A stretch of DNA of 64,000 bases from assembly GCF_016086655.4 (NCBI RefSeq), contig NC_052143.2, forward strand, positions 25,063,886 through 25,127,885, read 5' to 3'. The notes beneath the pieces are model-generated. The model was not told where the DNA came from. It did not search any database and saw only the letters and a program-made list of their open reading frames with translations. Position numbers and translations under genes: made by a program. This DNA is from Lepeophtheirus salmonis. Its lineage: Eukaryota; Arthropoda; Copepoda; Siphonostomatoida; Caligidae. Below, piece by piece: positions 22,232 to 35,605 of this stretch; the first letter of the stretch is position 1; each line of letters begins with the position of its first letter.

Positions 22232-24590
22232 TTTCATAAAGAAAAATGTGACAAAAGGTAAAATCTAGTGTTAAATAAAAAGAAACCGAAAATCAACATG
22301 GTAACCTTGATAATTTGAAGAATGTTCAGATGGAGAGAGGGAATAATGCTCCTGACGTTTCGTTAGATTAGCTACAATCAGCTGTGACAAGAGAGGAAGG
22401 AGAAGAGGATATAAACAAAGAAATTGATTATAATTACTTTAATGTCGATCCCCAAATCTACTCTGAGTCCAACAAGGACTTACAATTATAACTTCGCAAC
22501 AAATCCTCAGTGTTATGCTCCGTCTTTTATGAGCACACACGAACGTTCACTCAAGGTTTGAATATAATTGAATATATTTAGAAAAGGATCTTCACTACTC
22601 AGGAATTAAATGATAATGACAACTGCTAAGGAAAAGATAATTGCTTCTTTATATTACCAATTACAAATTAACGGAGTAGCTAAAAAACATACCGGATTGA
22701 CATCATTATTAATTACCATATGTATGTATATTAATTCAAATCATATGACCTGCTGTTAGGTAATTAGGGACTTACACTTATGACTACCCAACAAATCCTC
22801 AATATTACTCTCTGTTTTTAATGATCACACTTATTTTGTTCTTAGATGTTCCCGTCTCAAGATTCAGATAATAATGATAAGAGCTTTGGAAAATAAGGAA
22901 CACTTTTCAGGTTGTAATTAAAAAAAAGAGCACGATCTTCCATTATCATTCTTTTTAACTTATATGTATGTATAGTATACTTGCATTGCGAACAGCATCT
23001 GTGCAAGATAAGTGTTCTTATACCGAAACTCATCCAGAGCGTGTTTCCTACTAAATGATATCATTGTCAACAGGTCAAGCCAGAAGAAGCAGAATGTCCT
23101 TGTCTAAGATAAAGCTCTTTCAACTGATTCAAAAGCAAGGAAACTAATCATCCATCCCTCACAATATGTCTCGTGATCCAAAAACGACTTCAAAACCCTC
23201 GTAAATGTCGTCTTATAATTTGAAATGTTTCTCTGCATCACGATTGGCTCTTCACTCCCATATCTCTCAACCTTTCCTTCAAAAAAAAGAAAGAAAAAAC
23301 AAAAACACAGTCACATTAGTTTTCATAGTTTGACACTTACATTATTCTTCCCATTTGTTTATAATTCACAATTTATCAAGATACATACAATCAAAGATCA
23401 ATAAATCAACAATCAGAACACTAATTATTCGATATAATTGTTGGTCATAGAAAATATATGTTATAATGCAGGTTTTTTCATGTAGTGTTTTTTTTAAATT
23501 GTGTCCAAGTTTGTATCGTTGTCCACCTCTTTGTAGACACAGTGTAATATACAACAACATGTTACTTTAAAAAACATCTGTCTCAGATACTTTTAACTTC
23601 CTCACAAGTTCAAATATATCATTTCATCGAATTTGTTTGATATTCAGAAAACATTCTGAATATTCAGTGTTCACTTTCTTATTAAAAGAAATCCCTTTAT
23701 GTATACATTTCAATCGTTTTAAACTTAAGGATACATTCCCTATTTTTCTACGGTTTGATTCGTCAATGATTTATTTAGAGAATTAAATTATGCATTATAA
23801 GGATTTTTTTTTCAATAACTTTGAATTAATTGGACTGTTTCAATGTAATTAATGTTTGTTAAATGCATGCATTTTTTTTTTTTTTAATCAAAGTAATGGT
23901 AAAGGAGAATGATAAGGGAGAAGGAGGTAGACCCCTTCTTCTTCTCAACATGCATTTTTAAATAGATAATAAAAACATAAAAGTTTTTATTATGACCATA
24001 AGCAAATATAATCATTTGAATGTAGACTTACAGAGAGTATCAAATGAGCGTTTGAGAGAGAGAGAAATATAATTGAGTTTATAGGACGAAGCAATTAGGT
24101 CTTGAGCAAGTATATACATCATAAAAATAAGTTTCAATTATTATCTCCTAATTAACTTCCCTTTCATCCGATCTTCTTTGAAAGATATCAACATGGGTGC
24201 AATAAATAATTTCAAATTAATTGTACCCAAAGGCTCAAAGTAGAATTAAAATTTAAGTATGTGTATTTTTTTAATTTTTTTTTGCAGACCGCAAGTACAA
24301 ATATAATCCAAAGTCTTTGATACAAGGGTCGGACAGTCAATTTAGGGGCCGGTCTTAAATATTGTGATCACTATGAGAATCATTTATCACTAATAATCTC
24401 CTATTTATGTTTATTTGAGTATGTAATATTTATCAAATGAAAAAACCGTCCGGAGTCACTGTAAAGTCTACGGTTTTACAGTCATATCAATCTCGAGTCT
24501 TTCATTTGAATTCAAGTTTTCAAAATACGGACTCAAATCCATGTCCCACCACTGATATTTTACCATAAATATATATATATATACATACAT
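22232..24590. other. Gene-free stretch with two copies of a short repeat
   Basis: A phrase of about 65 bp (GGACTTACAATTATAAC, then CAACAAATCCTCAGT, then TTTATGAGCACAC) at 22473-22550 recurs in degraded form at 22768-22840 and partly at 8087-8140. No gene or RNA was recognised. Open frames are short. Confidence 0.5.
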
Positions 24591-24592
24591 AC

Positions 24593-24895
24593 TAGTGTTG
24601 GGTTTCGGTCTGGAAATTCTAGACAGGTGGTGGGAGATCTCATATAAAAATTCGGCCTATATCGGTCCATAGGAAAAATTCGGTCTAGTTCGGACCCAAA
24701 AAGATCGGTCTAGACCGATTTTACAGATCGTTAACATGACATCATATGTTTTTTCAAGTACAATGACGTTATACGAAGTTTGAACAGAGATAAACACAGA
24801 TTTGGACGGAAAAATCGATCCAAATCGATCTAGAAAAAAATCACTCAACACCGAACCGAAAAAAATATTCTGTGCTGGACCAAGTCTCAACACTA
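24593..24895. repeat. Approximately 300-bp MITE-like element with TAGTGTTG ends
   Basis: The left end TAGTGTTGGGTTTCGGTCTGG is mirrored at the right by CCAAGTCTCAACACTA. Internally TCGGTCTAGACCGATTT is a near-palindrome, and TCGGTCTAGTTCGG and CGATCTAGA motifs recur. It shares its ends with the copies at 31.6 kb and 60.0 kb. The minus-strand frame inside is not a gene. Confidence 0.7.
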
Positions 24896-25233
24896 ATATA
24901 TACGTTTATAGTAAGACTTGATTTGGAAAGGATTATTTCAGCTTTTTTTTATTGATATGTGTTGTAAATGTCTCCAAAGTTGTTATTTGTACGTCAAAAA
25001 TCAAAGCAAAAAAGTAAATGACGTCTTCTTACCGTCAATCAATTCCAATGTCATTTAGCAGGACTTACCTCACTAGCAATCTGAATAAAGGGGAATATAT
25101 ACCGAGGGATTTTGAGTGAATATCCATCAAGAATTTTATTATTAGGCAAATATTTTATCTTCCTTTTATTATTTTCAAATTTTCTTTTTTTTGATTATCT
25201 CTGGTTCTTCTTTTTTTTAAAGTCAATAAATCT

Positions 25234-25254
25234 AAAAAAAAAAAAAAAAAAAAA
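25234..25254. repeat. Poly-A run of 21
   Basis: Homopolymer tract with no flanking target duplication or retro-copied gene recognised. Confidence 0.9.
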
Positions 25255-25633
25255 TAATGGCAACTTTATTTTGTAATGCTTTTGATGTGAGGAATTGATA
25301 GTGATTTATTATAAAATTCAAAAGATATTTTACAACAAAGGGAAGTTCGCTATCCAAAAATATAATACATTATTGGATGTATACATATTTATTATCTATG
25401 TACAATGTACATGCTTCTTACGTGAATACTCTTCAAGAAATTAGTTCTACTTAAATATTATCTAAATTTTAAGAATATTAATTAAAAGAAAAAGGGAAAT
25501 GAATATAAGGTTTTCTGTGTTTGGACACCAGCTGAACTATTTAAGATTAATATAGTCCAACACCGCGTTAAAAATTACACTCCACTTTGTACTACTTTGA
25601 CTCTTCTTATCGCGAATTCTAAAGAAGGCTGTC

Positions 25634-26055
25634 CAGGGGTTCCCGCAGGGGGTGGGCTTGAGGCGTTGTATTTAATATTTGAAATATTTTGTGAATAGCT
25701 TTGAATTTTTGAAATTTTTTTTCCAAAAAATGTTATATTTGTAACTTAATTTTTCAACATTTTTCCAAAAAATGTAATATTTGGGAATTAATTTTTCAAT
25801 TTTTTTGTAAATAGCTTTGTATTTTCCCAAAAAATTATGTCTCCTATTATTTTTCCAAAAAATTTTATATTTGCAATTAAATTTTTTTTTTTCAAAAAAT
25901 GTAATTTTTGAGAACAAATGAAAATTTATCAATTTGTTTTCCGAAAAATGTAATTTTTCAATTTTTTCCAAGTTTTAAAATTTTTTGAAATATTTAAAAA
26001 AAAAAAAAGTCCGAAAACCAAGCCCTCCCCAAAATATAATCCTGCAGACGCCCTG
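25634..26055 (-). repeat. Full copy of the A/T-rich CAGGGG-end repeat, minus orientation
   Basis: One end is CAGGGGTTCCCGCAGGGG. The other is TATAATCCTGCAGACGCCCTG, the inverse of CAGGGCGTCTGCAGGATTATA. Between them, units of the form AATTTTTGGAAAAATGTAATATTTG and AATAGCTTTGAATTTTTGA recur. Both ends are present, so this is among the best preserved copies. The 99-codon minus-strand frame here is low-complexity and not a gene. Confidence 0.75.
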
Positions 26056-27250
26056 GAGTCGTAGAGTTAGAGTTAGTGCCTTTTTGTTGGAGTGGGGATC
26101 AGAAAATTTGTAACGATTTCGACTTCAAAAATCATTATAATTTATATAAATAAAACTTATTTATAATCAAAGGCTTGCACATTGAGTGCTCGTTAAGTTT
26201 TTTGATAATTGGTTACAAATTATAGGTATTAAGTACTATTCATTTATGAAACTTGAAAATTAGCTCACTTAACAAATTTCAAATTCATATACAATCACAA
26301 TTCCCAGTCCATTCCTTAGACTTCTGAATTGTCAATATAATCAGTGCAAAGTGTAATGTTGCTGTGAAAGGTTGTTTTATTGTTGTTCTTGTGTTACGAG
26401 AGCATCATTTATGCTCAGAAACCAAGTATAATAAAAAAATAAAAAAGATGAAACAGTATCTTGTATTTGGCAAGGATCACACGAAGTCCTCCTTACGATC
26501 TCTTTGATGAATGTAAAACCTGTTAGGGAAATCCTGGGAAAGAAAATATAAGATGGACTTTAGGTAGAGTTAAAAAAGAAGAAGATTGATTGGTGTGTAT
26601 GCCACCCACGACTCGGGCTCACCTAAAAGCAGACGCAGCCATATTGTTAATACTTCAATATTTGCTTCTTTATTAAATAAGGAGCAAAGTTTTTATTGAT
26701 TTTTTTTACAATAATTTGAATCATATTATATAATTTAAAGAATTTTTTTTGCCTATAACTTTATTTATGTTGGAGAAAACGAGTGAGTTACAAGTCATAC
26801 CAAAAAAAAACAACAACAAAAACTAGTACAGTTTTTTTACAGCTATTTTCTAGCTTCTAAAAGTTATATAAATAATATGAAAGTTTGATTGGCACAAATC
26901 GAATTAAATTTGATCAAGCCGGGCATAACCCTATCTGAAATAAATAATAGCTTTTGTTTAACTAAAAAAATGACTATATAATTTTTTTTTCTCTTAAAAA
27001 AAAAAAATTGAGTTATGCACAGGGGATTGTTATGCTGTTAAGACACTAGACTGTATATAAATAATAAAATGACGTTGATTAATCCATAAAAATTAATAAT
27101 AAATTAGTAAAATAATACTGAAATATTTTAATAAGTCAAGTCTTATTTAACTGTCTTCCAATTTGAATGTTCCTAATGAGGTAATAGGCAATTCAAAAAA
27201 AATTCCCGATGTCGATTCCTTAATATTCCAAATAATAAAATTTTGCTATC
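26056..27250. other. Gene-free stretch
   Basis: A slightly GC-richer patch at 26560-26645 (CCACCCACGACTCGGGCTCA, then AAAGCAGACGCAGCCAT) stands out from the AT-rich background but matches nothing I recognise. No gene or RNA was called. Confidence 0.5.
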
Positions 27251-27550
27251 AAGGGCGTTCACTATATATATATATATTTTTTTGGAATTTTTTCGAAAAA
27301 AGTCCGAAAATTGAAATTTAAAAAATTAAATTTCTAATAGACAATTGTATATTTAAAGTTTTTTCAAAAATCTACAACTATTCACAAAAAATTAAACTTT
27401 TTGGAAAATAATTTCAAAAACCCATGGGGCATTTATCAAAAAATTACATTTTTTGGAGAAACATTTCCAAAATCCATAACTGTAATAAAAAAAAATATTT
27501 TTTGAAAAAAAATTCAAAAATTAAATTTCTAAAATTCTAAATTAAAAATA
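27251..27550 (+). repeat. Copy of the A/T-rich CAGGGG-end repeat, right end missing
   Basis: It begins CAAGGGCGTTCACTATATA, a worn form of the family left end. Repeated phrases TCTACAACTATTCACAAAA and TCCATAACTGTAAT follow between A/T runs. It stops before the GGGGAGGGC block. Confidence 0.6.
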
Positions 27551-27631
27551 TTTTTGTTATTTGTCTATTTTTTTCATAACCTAAAAAAGTAATAAATTTG
27601 TTAAATACCAGTAATAAATCATAATCTGAAT

Positions 27632-27714
27632 CGCAATACTAAACATTATTTTCGCAATAGCGATCTCAATTCCGAAAAAAAAACACCCGATTCCAATTAA
27701 TCGTCCCATCACTA
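27632..27714 (-). repeat. End of a TAGTGATGGGACNATTAAT repeat
   Basis: The right boundary ATTAATCGTCCCATCACTA is the inverse of the sequence starting at 63944. GGAATCGGGTGTTTTTTT (minus strand) follows inward in both. Terminal sequences of this TAGTGATGGGA kind resemble hAT ends (resemblance only). The opposite end is not found. Confidence 0.5.
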
Positions 27715-27719
27715 ATTAC

Positions 27720-29600
27720 TAGACTATTTTATAATGCAAATTTATGGATTACAATATTAAATATGATAGCCTATTATTTCTAAATATACATAAATTACAA
27801 TATGATATATAATTATTTAACATGTATCTTATGTAGGCATGATATACCATCAAGTTTAAGTCAATCAAAATTAAATAGATTTATTATCTTTGTATGCTAA
27901 ATTATGAGATGTGTCCTTCAAAGATTAGAGGTACACGTATTATATTATATGACATCATTGATGCAATTTGAGTGAGGAACGTTCTTTCCATGGATATCAT
28001 ATCTAGTAATTAGTATTACGAGACATTTAAGGGTAATGTATCTTGAATTATAAATATCTGCATATAACTGAGCTCTTTGAATGTTCCCTTTATGAATAGA
28101 TAATGTTTGTACATTAATTGAGTCTAAATAACAGAGCTTGATCTCAAGGACGAATGATATATGAATAATAACATTATGTTTCAAATTAATGATTATATTT
28201 GATTCTATATACAAGAGTACTATAAATCGTTTTTGCACCATTTTTGTACTTCATTTACAGAGTGGGTTGGCCATATCTGCTATACCAATACTTCTAATTC
28301 GATAATTAAATATCTACACACGATAATCCTAATTTAATTATGTTTAAAGTCAATTGGACTCTAATTATGGACACCCTTGACATTCTACAGTGGCTTAAAA
28401 TATTGATGCTGTCGCAACTAGGAAAAGGAGATGACATATTATTCCAGATTTACTACATTAATGAAACAATATACACATATATTTTAGAATATCCACCTCT
28501 CTTCTTCCGGTTTAAAAATTATATTCCGGTCAATGGAAGGAATTCTTAGTTTTCGGGCGAAAGCGTATCTATGAAAATCACATTAAATGACAACTGATTT
28601 CAAGGAATATTTTTCTTATAATTGTAATACATGTATACACATGAATAATTGGAAAATCGTACGAACTAAATAATATAAAATAAATAAAAGCCTACCATAT
28701 TAAAATAATTCAAATTTTTAACATGGTCGATACTAACCTATCTGCAGAAAATCCTTTTTTCTTTGTATGATTTAGAATCTTCCACGAATAAGTATTTTGT
28801 ATCCTTAACTCGTTCTATATAAAGATGAACACACTCAAAATGAACAACTTTGATACATATTAACTATTTAAAAAACTACAAAATATTGTTTCTTGGAGTA
28901 GTTAAATAACTTTTATGGTTTATAAATAGTATTTATTCCATTAACATTAAAATAAAGCGTTATTCTTGACTTTGCATAATACATTTTTGATGGATATTTT
29001 TCTAGCCTTTCAAGAATATAAAAACAGTTTTTAATTAGTTTTTAAAATTATTAATATTTTTATAGATTAGAAAAATGTCTGTCAAAATGGTTTAATGTAA
29101 ATCAAGAAAATGGTTTTAGTCTAGTTTTTAATGACTAAATAAATATTTTTTTCTGTTTTTAAAACTTTGACCGTGATATGCGACTTAAAAATGACATTGT
29201 AGAACACATCGTTAACTACATATATGTAAAAAACATCTTCTTTGCCAAAAAGAAACAGAAAAAGCCCAAAATCATCTGGTAGTTAGGCCATTCTTCTCAA
29301 CTGTGGAATTATTTTTGAATAATTATATGGAATACAGCTAAAAAAAGGGCTAATTTTAACTCAACCAATCAATATTTCAGACCACTGATTGTAAGAAATG
29401 AAGTGAAAACATCGACAGCTTACAAAAAAATACACTGAATAGTTTTGTCGTAGCGTTATAAACCGTTAAACCAATATAATTTTTCAAACCACGTCACAAC
29501 TTTTCCACAAAAGCTAGTTGAAAAACAAATTTTCCTTTATTCAAGTGTAAGTACGGAATTGCATAATAACTTTTGGTATTACTTGTATATATACAAATTC
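27720..29600. other. Gene-free AT-rich stretch
   Basis: Nothing recognised except an 18-bp phrase CATTCTACAGTGGCTTAA at 28381-28398, identical to 40819-40836 and possibly the end of a transposon family. Frames at 27945-28241 (minus) and 28340-28549 (plus) have no motif. Confidence 0.5.
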
Positions 29601-29612
29601 ATTATGTTCATA

Positions 29613-30482
29613 CATTCTGTCAAAATGTACCGGGAATTGCTAAATAAAACACAAAATTAGCATTTAGGTATCAAAATTTATTATGTCGCCTTCAAAGGCG
29701 ACTCAATATGATGTGATACACAAATGCCAAAGTTTTTTCCATTGCTCCAAGCATTTTTTATAGGCACTTTTTGGCATGGCATTTAAGTCCTTGCACGAAT
29801 TTTGTTTTATGGATTCAATAGACTCAAAACGGGTTACACGGACTGGGAATTTAAGTTTGAAGAACAAAAAAAAAAATCACAAGGAGGTAAATCAGATGAA
29901 TATGGGGATTGATCGATGGTATTTATGGCTTTGAATTTCCTCATAATCTTAGCTCTGTGTGATGGTAAGTTATTGTTGTGTAAAATCCACGAGTTGTTCT
30001 TCCATAAATCTTGCCATTTTTGAAACGCCATATTAACCTTTTGTCCCTTTGGAGCGAATTCATGATGTACCAGATCCCAGATATAAAAGAAAACAATGAG
30101 CATCACCTTGACTTTTGAGCAACAATCTCACGGTCCCTCTTGAACGCTTTGTACCCATCATATGCACGGGTTTTTGATAAAACTGATTCACCAAAAGCTT
30201 TTTCTAACTTTTTCAACGTGTCTGCACATGAAATTTCGTTCGCAACACAAAATTTAAGACACACTCATAGTTCAATAATTTCATTCATTGTAAAAATCGT
30301 GGAGCACTAGTGAGGTAGACTGATTTATCCAGCTGTTACAAGGAAACGGATTGACAGATTGTACTCAAACTAGGCATCATATTGAATGACAGTACTACCA
30401 ACCTAAAAAAAAACATGTTTTTTGAATCCCTTCAGTGCGGGCAATTTAAATTAACAATTCCCTGTACTTTTTTGACAGAATG
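29613..30482 (-). mobile_element. Mariner element with inverted ends, internally deleted
   Basis: Terminal inverted repeats CATTCTGTCAAAATGTAC (29613) and the inverse of its counterpart GTACTTTTTTGACAGAATG (ending 30482) frame the element. The minus strand encodes an N-terminal helix-turn-helix region with KFCVANEISCADTLKKL and FGESVLSKTRAYDGYKAF (about 30270-30150), followed by a gap. It continues MLIVFFYIWDLVHHEF and LWKNNSWILHNNNLPSHRAK (about 30100-29950), then SPYSSDLPPCDFFF with the third catalytic Asp of the DD34D type. The tail LWHLCITSY, then FEGDIINF, closes near 29680. The expected HDNAPSH is HNNNLPSH, so the second catalytic Asp is replaced by Asn. At least two internal deletions are present. 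TA duplications are not preserved. Confidence 0.85.
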
Positions 30483-30489
30483 AATGCTG

Positions 30490-30980
30490 TAGATGTATAT
30501 TATTAATTCATTAATTCTTATCGCTTTTATTATACTATTCCTTTTTAATATTTCATTATAAAGGAAGGGGAAGAAAAAATAAATCAAATCAAAAGATTTC
30601 AAAAGTTTAAATGACTTTTTTTTAAATTGGGATGGGATTCTCAATCTTTCCTTTCCAATTAGATGTTGATTTGTTTGTGAAGCGAGGCACATACATAAAA
30701 TGTACATGTGTTCCTATACATACATACTTCACATCAAAAGATGAAAGCTCAAATGGGAATAGGGAGAAGGACGGACAAATATAACGTAACATATTGTAAG
30801 GTTCTCAATAGACTATTACAATATTCTAGATAAAATATACAATCTATATATAAAGTACAAAGCAGGGATAAGGCAAAGTTTATTGAAATGTACATAAGTC
30901 AAGTAAAAGTATTTTTTTGAAATTTTAGGAACATGTATTAGTTTACTTCTTTTTTTTTTTTTTTTTTTTGGAGGAAAAAA
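30490..30980. other. Gene-free stretch
   Basis: AT-rich with a 20-T run at 30950-30969. The minus-strand frames here run through poly-T and have no motif. Confidence 0.5.
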
Positions 30981-30989
30981 GGAAAATAC

Positions 30990-31440
30990 GCCGTTAGTCG
31001 ACATTCTCTCAGATATCAATTTTTTACTACATAAAATACTTTTCAAAGAATATACATGAATCAAAGAGTCTGCATATCTTTTTTTCATAGGAATTCATGT
31101 GAATGAAGAATTCCCATGGGAGTTTTCCTTTTTATATGTAAAAATCGAAAGCTGGCGCCAAACTATTTTTGTATATGGTAATTTTTAAATTGATTTCACA
31201 TTGCTTTTTAATTAATCATTTCATGAGTGTCCTTAAAAATACTAATAAAAAAAATACACTAAACACCTTTGATGAACTGTAAAAAAAACAGGATTGAATC
31301 AAACACTCGCTGCCTCAAAACGGAGATTTTCAAAATTAGTTATTTACATAAGTATCCAAAAATCGTGGTATATATACTTTGGATATGATATAAGAACAAT
31401 CCGAATATAGTCCACTTTCATCTCAAAAATAGCAGTTTCA
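30990..31440. repeat. Dispersed repeat with GAAGAATTCCCAT core, copy 1
   Basis: Ordered landmarks are ACATTCTCTCAGATATCAAT, ACTACATAAAATACTTT, AATTCATGTGAATGAAGAAT followed by TCCCAT, and near 31405 TCCGAATATAGTCCACTTTC. The same order occurs at 45.5-45.96 kb, and the first part again at 55.05-55.22 kb. No coding capacity, and ends are undefined. Confidence 0.6.
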
Positions 31441-31625
31441 GGAATGTACTGTATTTATGTAATTTTCAAGTAACTGCAATGCATTTAAGTGTGAGTTTGT
31501 AACAAATAGTTCCTTTTTATTTTGTCTCAATCCCATTTTATAGAGTAAATTACTGGAAATTAACCTAGGAACTCCTTAAAATGAAGGCAATTAATCCTAG
31601 GAAGTGGAGAGGGTCATGATATAAT

Positions 31626-31835
31626 TAGGGTCGTGTTTGTCCTTATTTAGGACTGAATTCCCGTCCATTTCAGTCTCAGTCCGGCTAAAAACTTATAAAG
31701 TTCGGTTTTTGAGGATGTTACTCAACTTTATCTATTCCTTTTTTAATTAGTTCTTGTACTGTTAATCTGAAGGACCGGTTTTACGGATAAGAATGACTGG
31801 TTTAGATCAAATATAAAAGAACTGACACAACACTA
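31626..31835 (+). repeat. TAGTGTTG-family MITE-like copy
   Basis: It opens TAGGGTCGTGTTTGTCCTTA then TTTAGGACTGAATTCC, and ends AAGAACTGACACAACACTA, giving imperfect inverted ends. Internal CCGTCCATTTCAGTCTCAGT is shared with 2.2 kb and 60.1 kb. Confidence 0.65.
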
Positions 31836-32044
31836 GATGTTTTTGAAAATTCCATCTCGTTGTAATCTCACATAAAATCCACTTTTCATCTTTCAACAAA
31901 TCTGTAACCTTTCTTTGTTATTTCCTAACTGACGCAACTAGATAATACGTTTCACAATCAAAGACTCCCTATATCAACATTCATTACTTATAATTGATGA
32001 AAGTATTTCTTGTTTTTAAAACATTTTTAAATGAAATAAGGGAA

Positions 32045-32207
32045 ATTTTTTTCATAATTGTCTGTCGAAAGTACTTATGTATTTAAGTATTCTAGGTACT
32101 ACTTTTTTAACAGGTTTGAGTACTCGTGATTCATGAATACTTAAGTATAAGTACTAAATATAGGACTTGAGTACAGGTACTAATATACTTGGCCCATCCC
32201 TGGTCCA
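32045..32207. repeat. GTACTT-rich repeat end
   Basis: Short motifs AAGTACTT, TTAAGTATTC, TAGGTACT, TTGAGTAC and AGTACAGG recur in both orientations. It ends CTTGGCCCATCCCTGG, the inverse of which (CCAGGGATGGGCCAAG) resembles hAT-type ends. Probably the terminal part of a decayed DNA transposon. Confidence 0.45.
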
Positions 32208-32209
32208 AA

Positions 32210-35200
32210 GTAGACACATTCAAATGGGAATAGAAAGAATAATTATATATAAGATAATAATAGATAAGAATGATGGGATAGAATCCTCACACCTACGTGT
32301 GTATGTAGTTATCGTTGCTTGATGCTTTCCAATTAACCTGAACTTCATTATAACATGGGAGATGAAGAAAAATAAGAGTCAAAGGGAAATAAAAGTACTA
32401 TATTTATGTATGTTGTATACCCCTATGTGCCTATATGAAAGTAAAAGTAATGAACTAACGAATGATGATAATTGTATCCATACACTATAACGACTAGCGG
32501 CTCTAGTATATATTCATAGGAAGTTAATTACTAAGGAAATCTACTTCCTTCCGATATGAATTAAAAAAGTCATTTTTATAGACATCTAGCGGTAGTTTTT
32601 AGAGAAAAAACGAACTTTGTTAAGGCTCATCTAAAGTCATATTCATTTTTTTTTTCTTGATATAAACAAATATAAATGAATTTCCATTTCTTTTCTTTTT
32701 TTCATATGAGTTGACCTAAACGTCTCCGAGATTTTATTCATTTTTAAATAACGCTTTTCTACAATTCTATACAAATTCTCTCGTTTTTTCTTTTCTTAAT
32801 AAAATGTATTGTTATTTCTTAAATCCAGTATCTACACTTAAAAAAATGACATATTTGTATCATGGATGCATACATATATAAAATATGGGCCAGAAAGTGC
32901 CGAGCTTCACCCATAGATGGGATTATTTTTTTTTAAATATCCACACAATAGATCAAAAAGAATTTTATGTTTTAATTTTACACTGCTTCTTTGTGGGGGA
33001 AAAATACAAGCAAAGGCTTGAAAAGTGCTATGGAGACTCCGTTCTATAGTAAAAAAAGGAGGAGGAAAAAGCGAGACTGCATACTACTGAATTGAACCCT
33101 TTACCAATGGGATGGATGTACTTCAATGTCTCCATTTAAATAAACAGGTGTTGGATTAATTTCCAAGTATATATCTTCTACATAATGATGATAAAAGGAA
33201 TATGTTTTTGAAGGAAATTATATTTACTTTTCTATGTGTAGAATATTTTATTATTTTTTATGAATTTCTAGTGTTATAATTTATAGTCATTTGTCTGAAT
33301 GTACTGTCAAAGCCATGGTACATAGAAATAAATATTTACTTTTTTTAAATGATGTTACCATGGGATCTCAAAGTCTTGTTAATTTATTTTTCTTATAACA
33401 AATATTTTTGATGTTTTTTCATTTATATTAAATCCTGATGCCTGATAAAGTATATACAAATGATAACTTTTCTTTTTAATTCATGAAATACAATTCATGC
33501 AGTAAAGGGTTAAGACCCTTGTTAACATTAGCTTCTTGTAATATGATATTAGGGTGAGAAAATGAATTACTCCTATAAAGAGGAAAATCTTCTACATTTA
33601 AAATATTGTAATTATATTTTAATTCATATATGGTATATTATTTTTATTATGCACTTTTAAATCAATTTACATCAAAGATAGGCTGGCTAGTTGTTGAAAA
33701 AATTATAAGTTTTTGACATCAAGCATTTTTTACCAAAATATTTAAAATTAGATAGTCATTATATTTGCGGTATAGTTTATGAAATAATCATAGCTAATCC
33801 TAGAAAACAAGGTTCCATTTTTTTTTACCGATGCAAATCTATTTCATAACTATTTCATTCCTATTTTCTTGCAAATAATTTCCACTATTATTGTTTAATC
33901 TATTTTTGCCAATTTTTGCTTCGTAGTCATTATTCTGTTGTTTATATATTTGTTGCGTATGCATAATACTTCTTTTTAATGCCTGAATTAATTTTAAATG
34001 TTTTGTCCTATTTATGTGGTCGAGATTGATCTTGGTACTGAAATCAAATTTTAGTCTCGTTTAGTCATTGATCTCTATAAGTCTTGGCCTTGGTGTCAGC
34101 ATGAAAATCAAAGCAAAATCTTTTTTCTTCTTTAGGGTTCTTGACTCAATTACCGTGTTTTACAATTATAAACCTTCAACTAAAAGATTATTCTTTTAGA
34201 AAGTTACTACTTTCTGTTTAAATATATCTTTTTTCATAATAAGAAACTCTGATTATTGCTAAAGACTCGAGTGCGTTGCACTTCCTTATAAGTTTATCCA
34301 TTTGGGAAATTGGTTTAATACGAGAATTATCTGAATAAGTCAAGAAAAAACTCCGTTATTTTCGGGATCACCTAAACTATTTTTGGTTTTTGTAGAATGG
34401 CATACTGTTAGTACGAAGAAATCAGAGCCAAAATTCACATCCAGGCTCATCCTATTGGTATATATATATGGCCTGAAGTTGCTTTGGATTTCTATAAGTT
34501 TTGGGATGGTAAAAGTAGTCTAATTCCACATACTTAATTTCATAATTTAGATGTATAATTACTTCTAAATTAAATTTGAAAAAGTTTTTGTCCATAAAAG
34601 CATTCATCTTAAAGAAGTTATAGTGCTTGTGTTTTTGAATGCCTTGAATGTTTATTATGGGCATGGGATAGTTCTACAGGAGGAAAATAAGAGATTAAGA
34701 AATGCTTTAAAAGTTATTACTGAATATATAGCTAAATTAGATGAGTTTGGTAACTATGAACACACATATTTTGAAAGCTTTTCTTAATTGAAGAATTTAT
34801 GCTGCAAAATTGTTTGTTGAGTTAAAAATATTTTAAAGAAGAAATGGCTCTTTTCCTTGATTTGATTGCAAATAAAATCAAATAGAAAGGCTACTCACAT
34901 GTGTGCCTATTCAAGATACACTTTGGCACACCATGCTATGCAATAAAACAAATTAAATATATCAACATAATATGTTGTGCCTACAATATTATAAGGTTTC
35001 TCGGAGCTAAGAAACATCTGGTACTATAATACATACATTATGTCTTTACGAGTGTATAAACATAATATTATATAATTAAAATATCAAAACTATCTTATCT
35101 CTACATGAACTTTTATGCCTATCTGAGCAGAAAGAAAATTCATACATACATATGGCTACAATAACAAAAGTACTCTAACATATATACATATTTACATTGC

Positions 35201-35565
35201 TTTGACGTAACTATTTTTTTTTAAAAAGATGATTAAAAAGCAATTTGGAGAGAATTTATTTTTTCTCAGAATTAATATTTAATGTCTTTTATAGTTATGT
35301 AAATCAAAATAGGACTCCCATTTGTTTTTCAGTTTTGTTTTCATACGTAGGTAGAAGAAAATAACACTTACCTATTATTAGAAAACAAAATATTATTTTC
35401 TTACCTACACAAATTTAACATTATTTATTTTTCATTTTGATTCATTAAACATCTTCTTTTACGTTTTTATTTTTTATTTATTGATAGTTTGCTCATAAAA
35501 AGTATTTAATCTAATTTTTCATAACCATGGCTTTCTCCTTCTTTCTCCTCCTTTTATATCAATTT

Positions 35566-35605
<40 letters not shown>

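Noticed and set aside
25672..25971. 99-codon minus-strand frame rich in K, F, N and I
   Set aside because: It lies wholly inside the A/T-rich CAGGGG-end repeat and reads its internal units.
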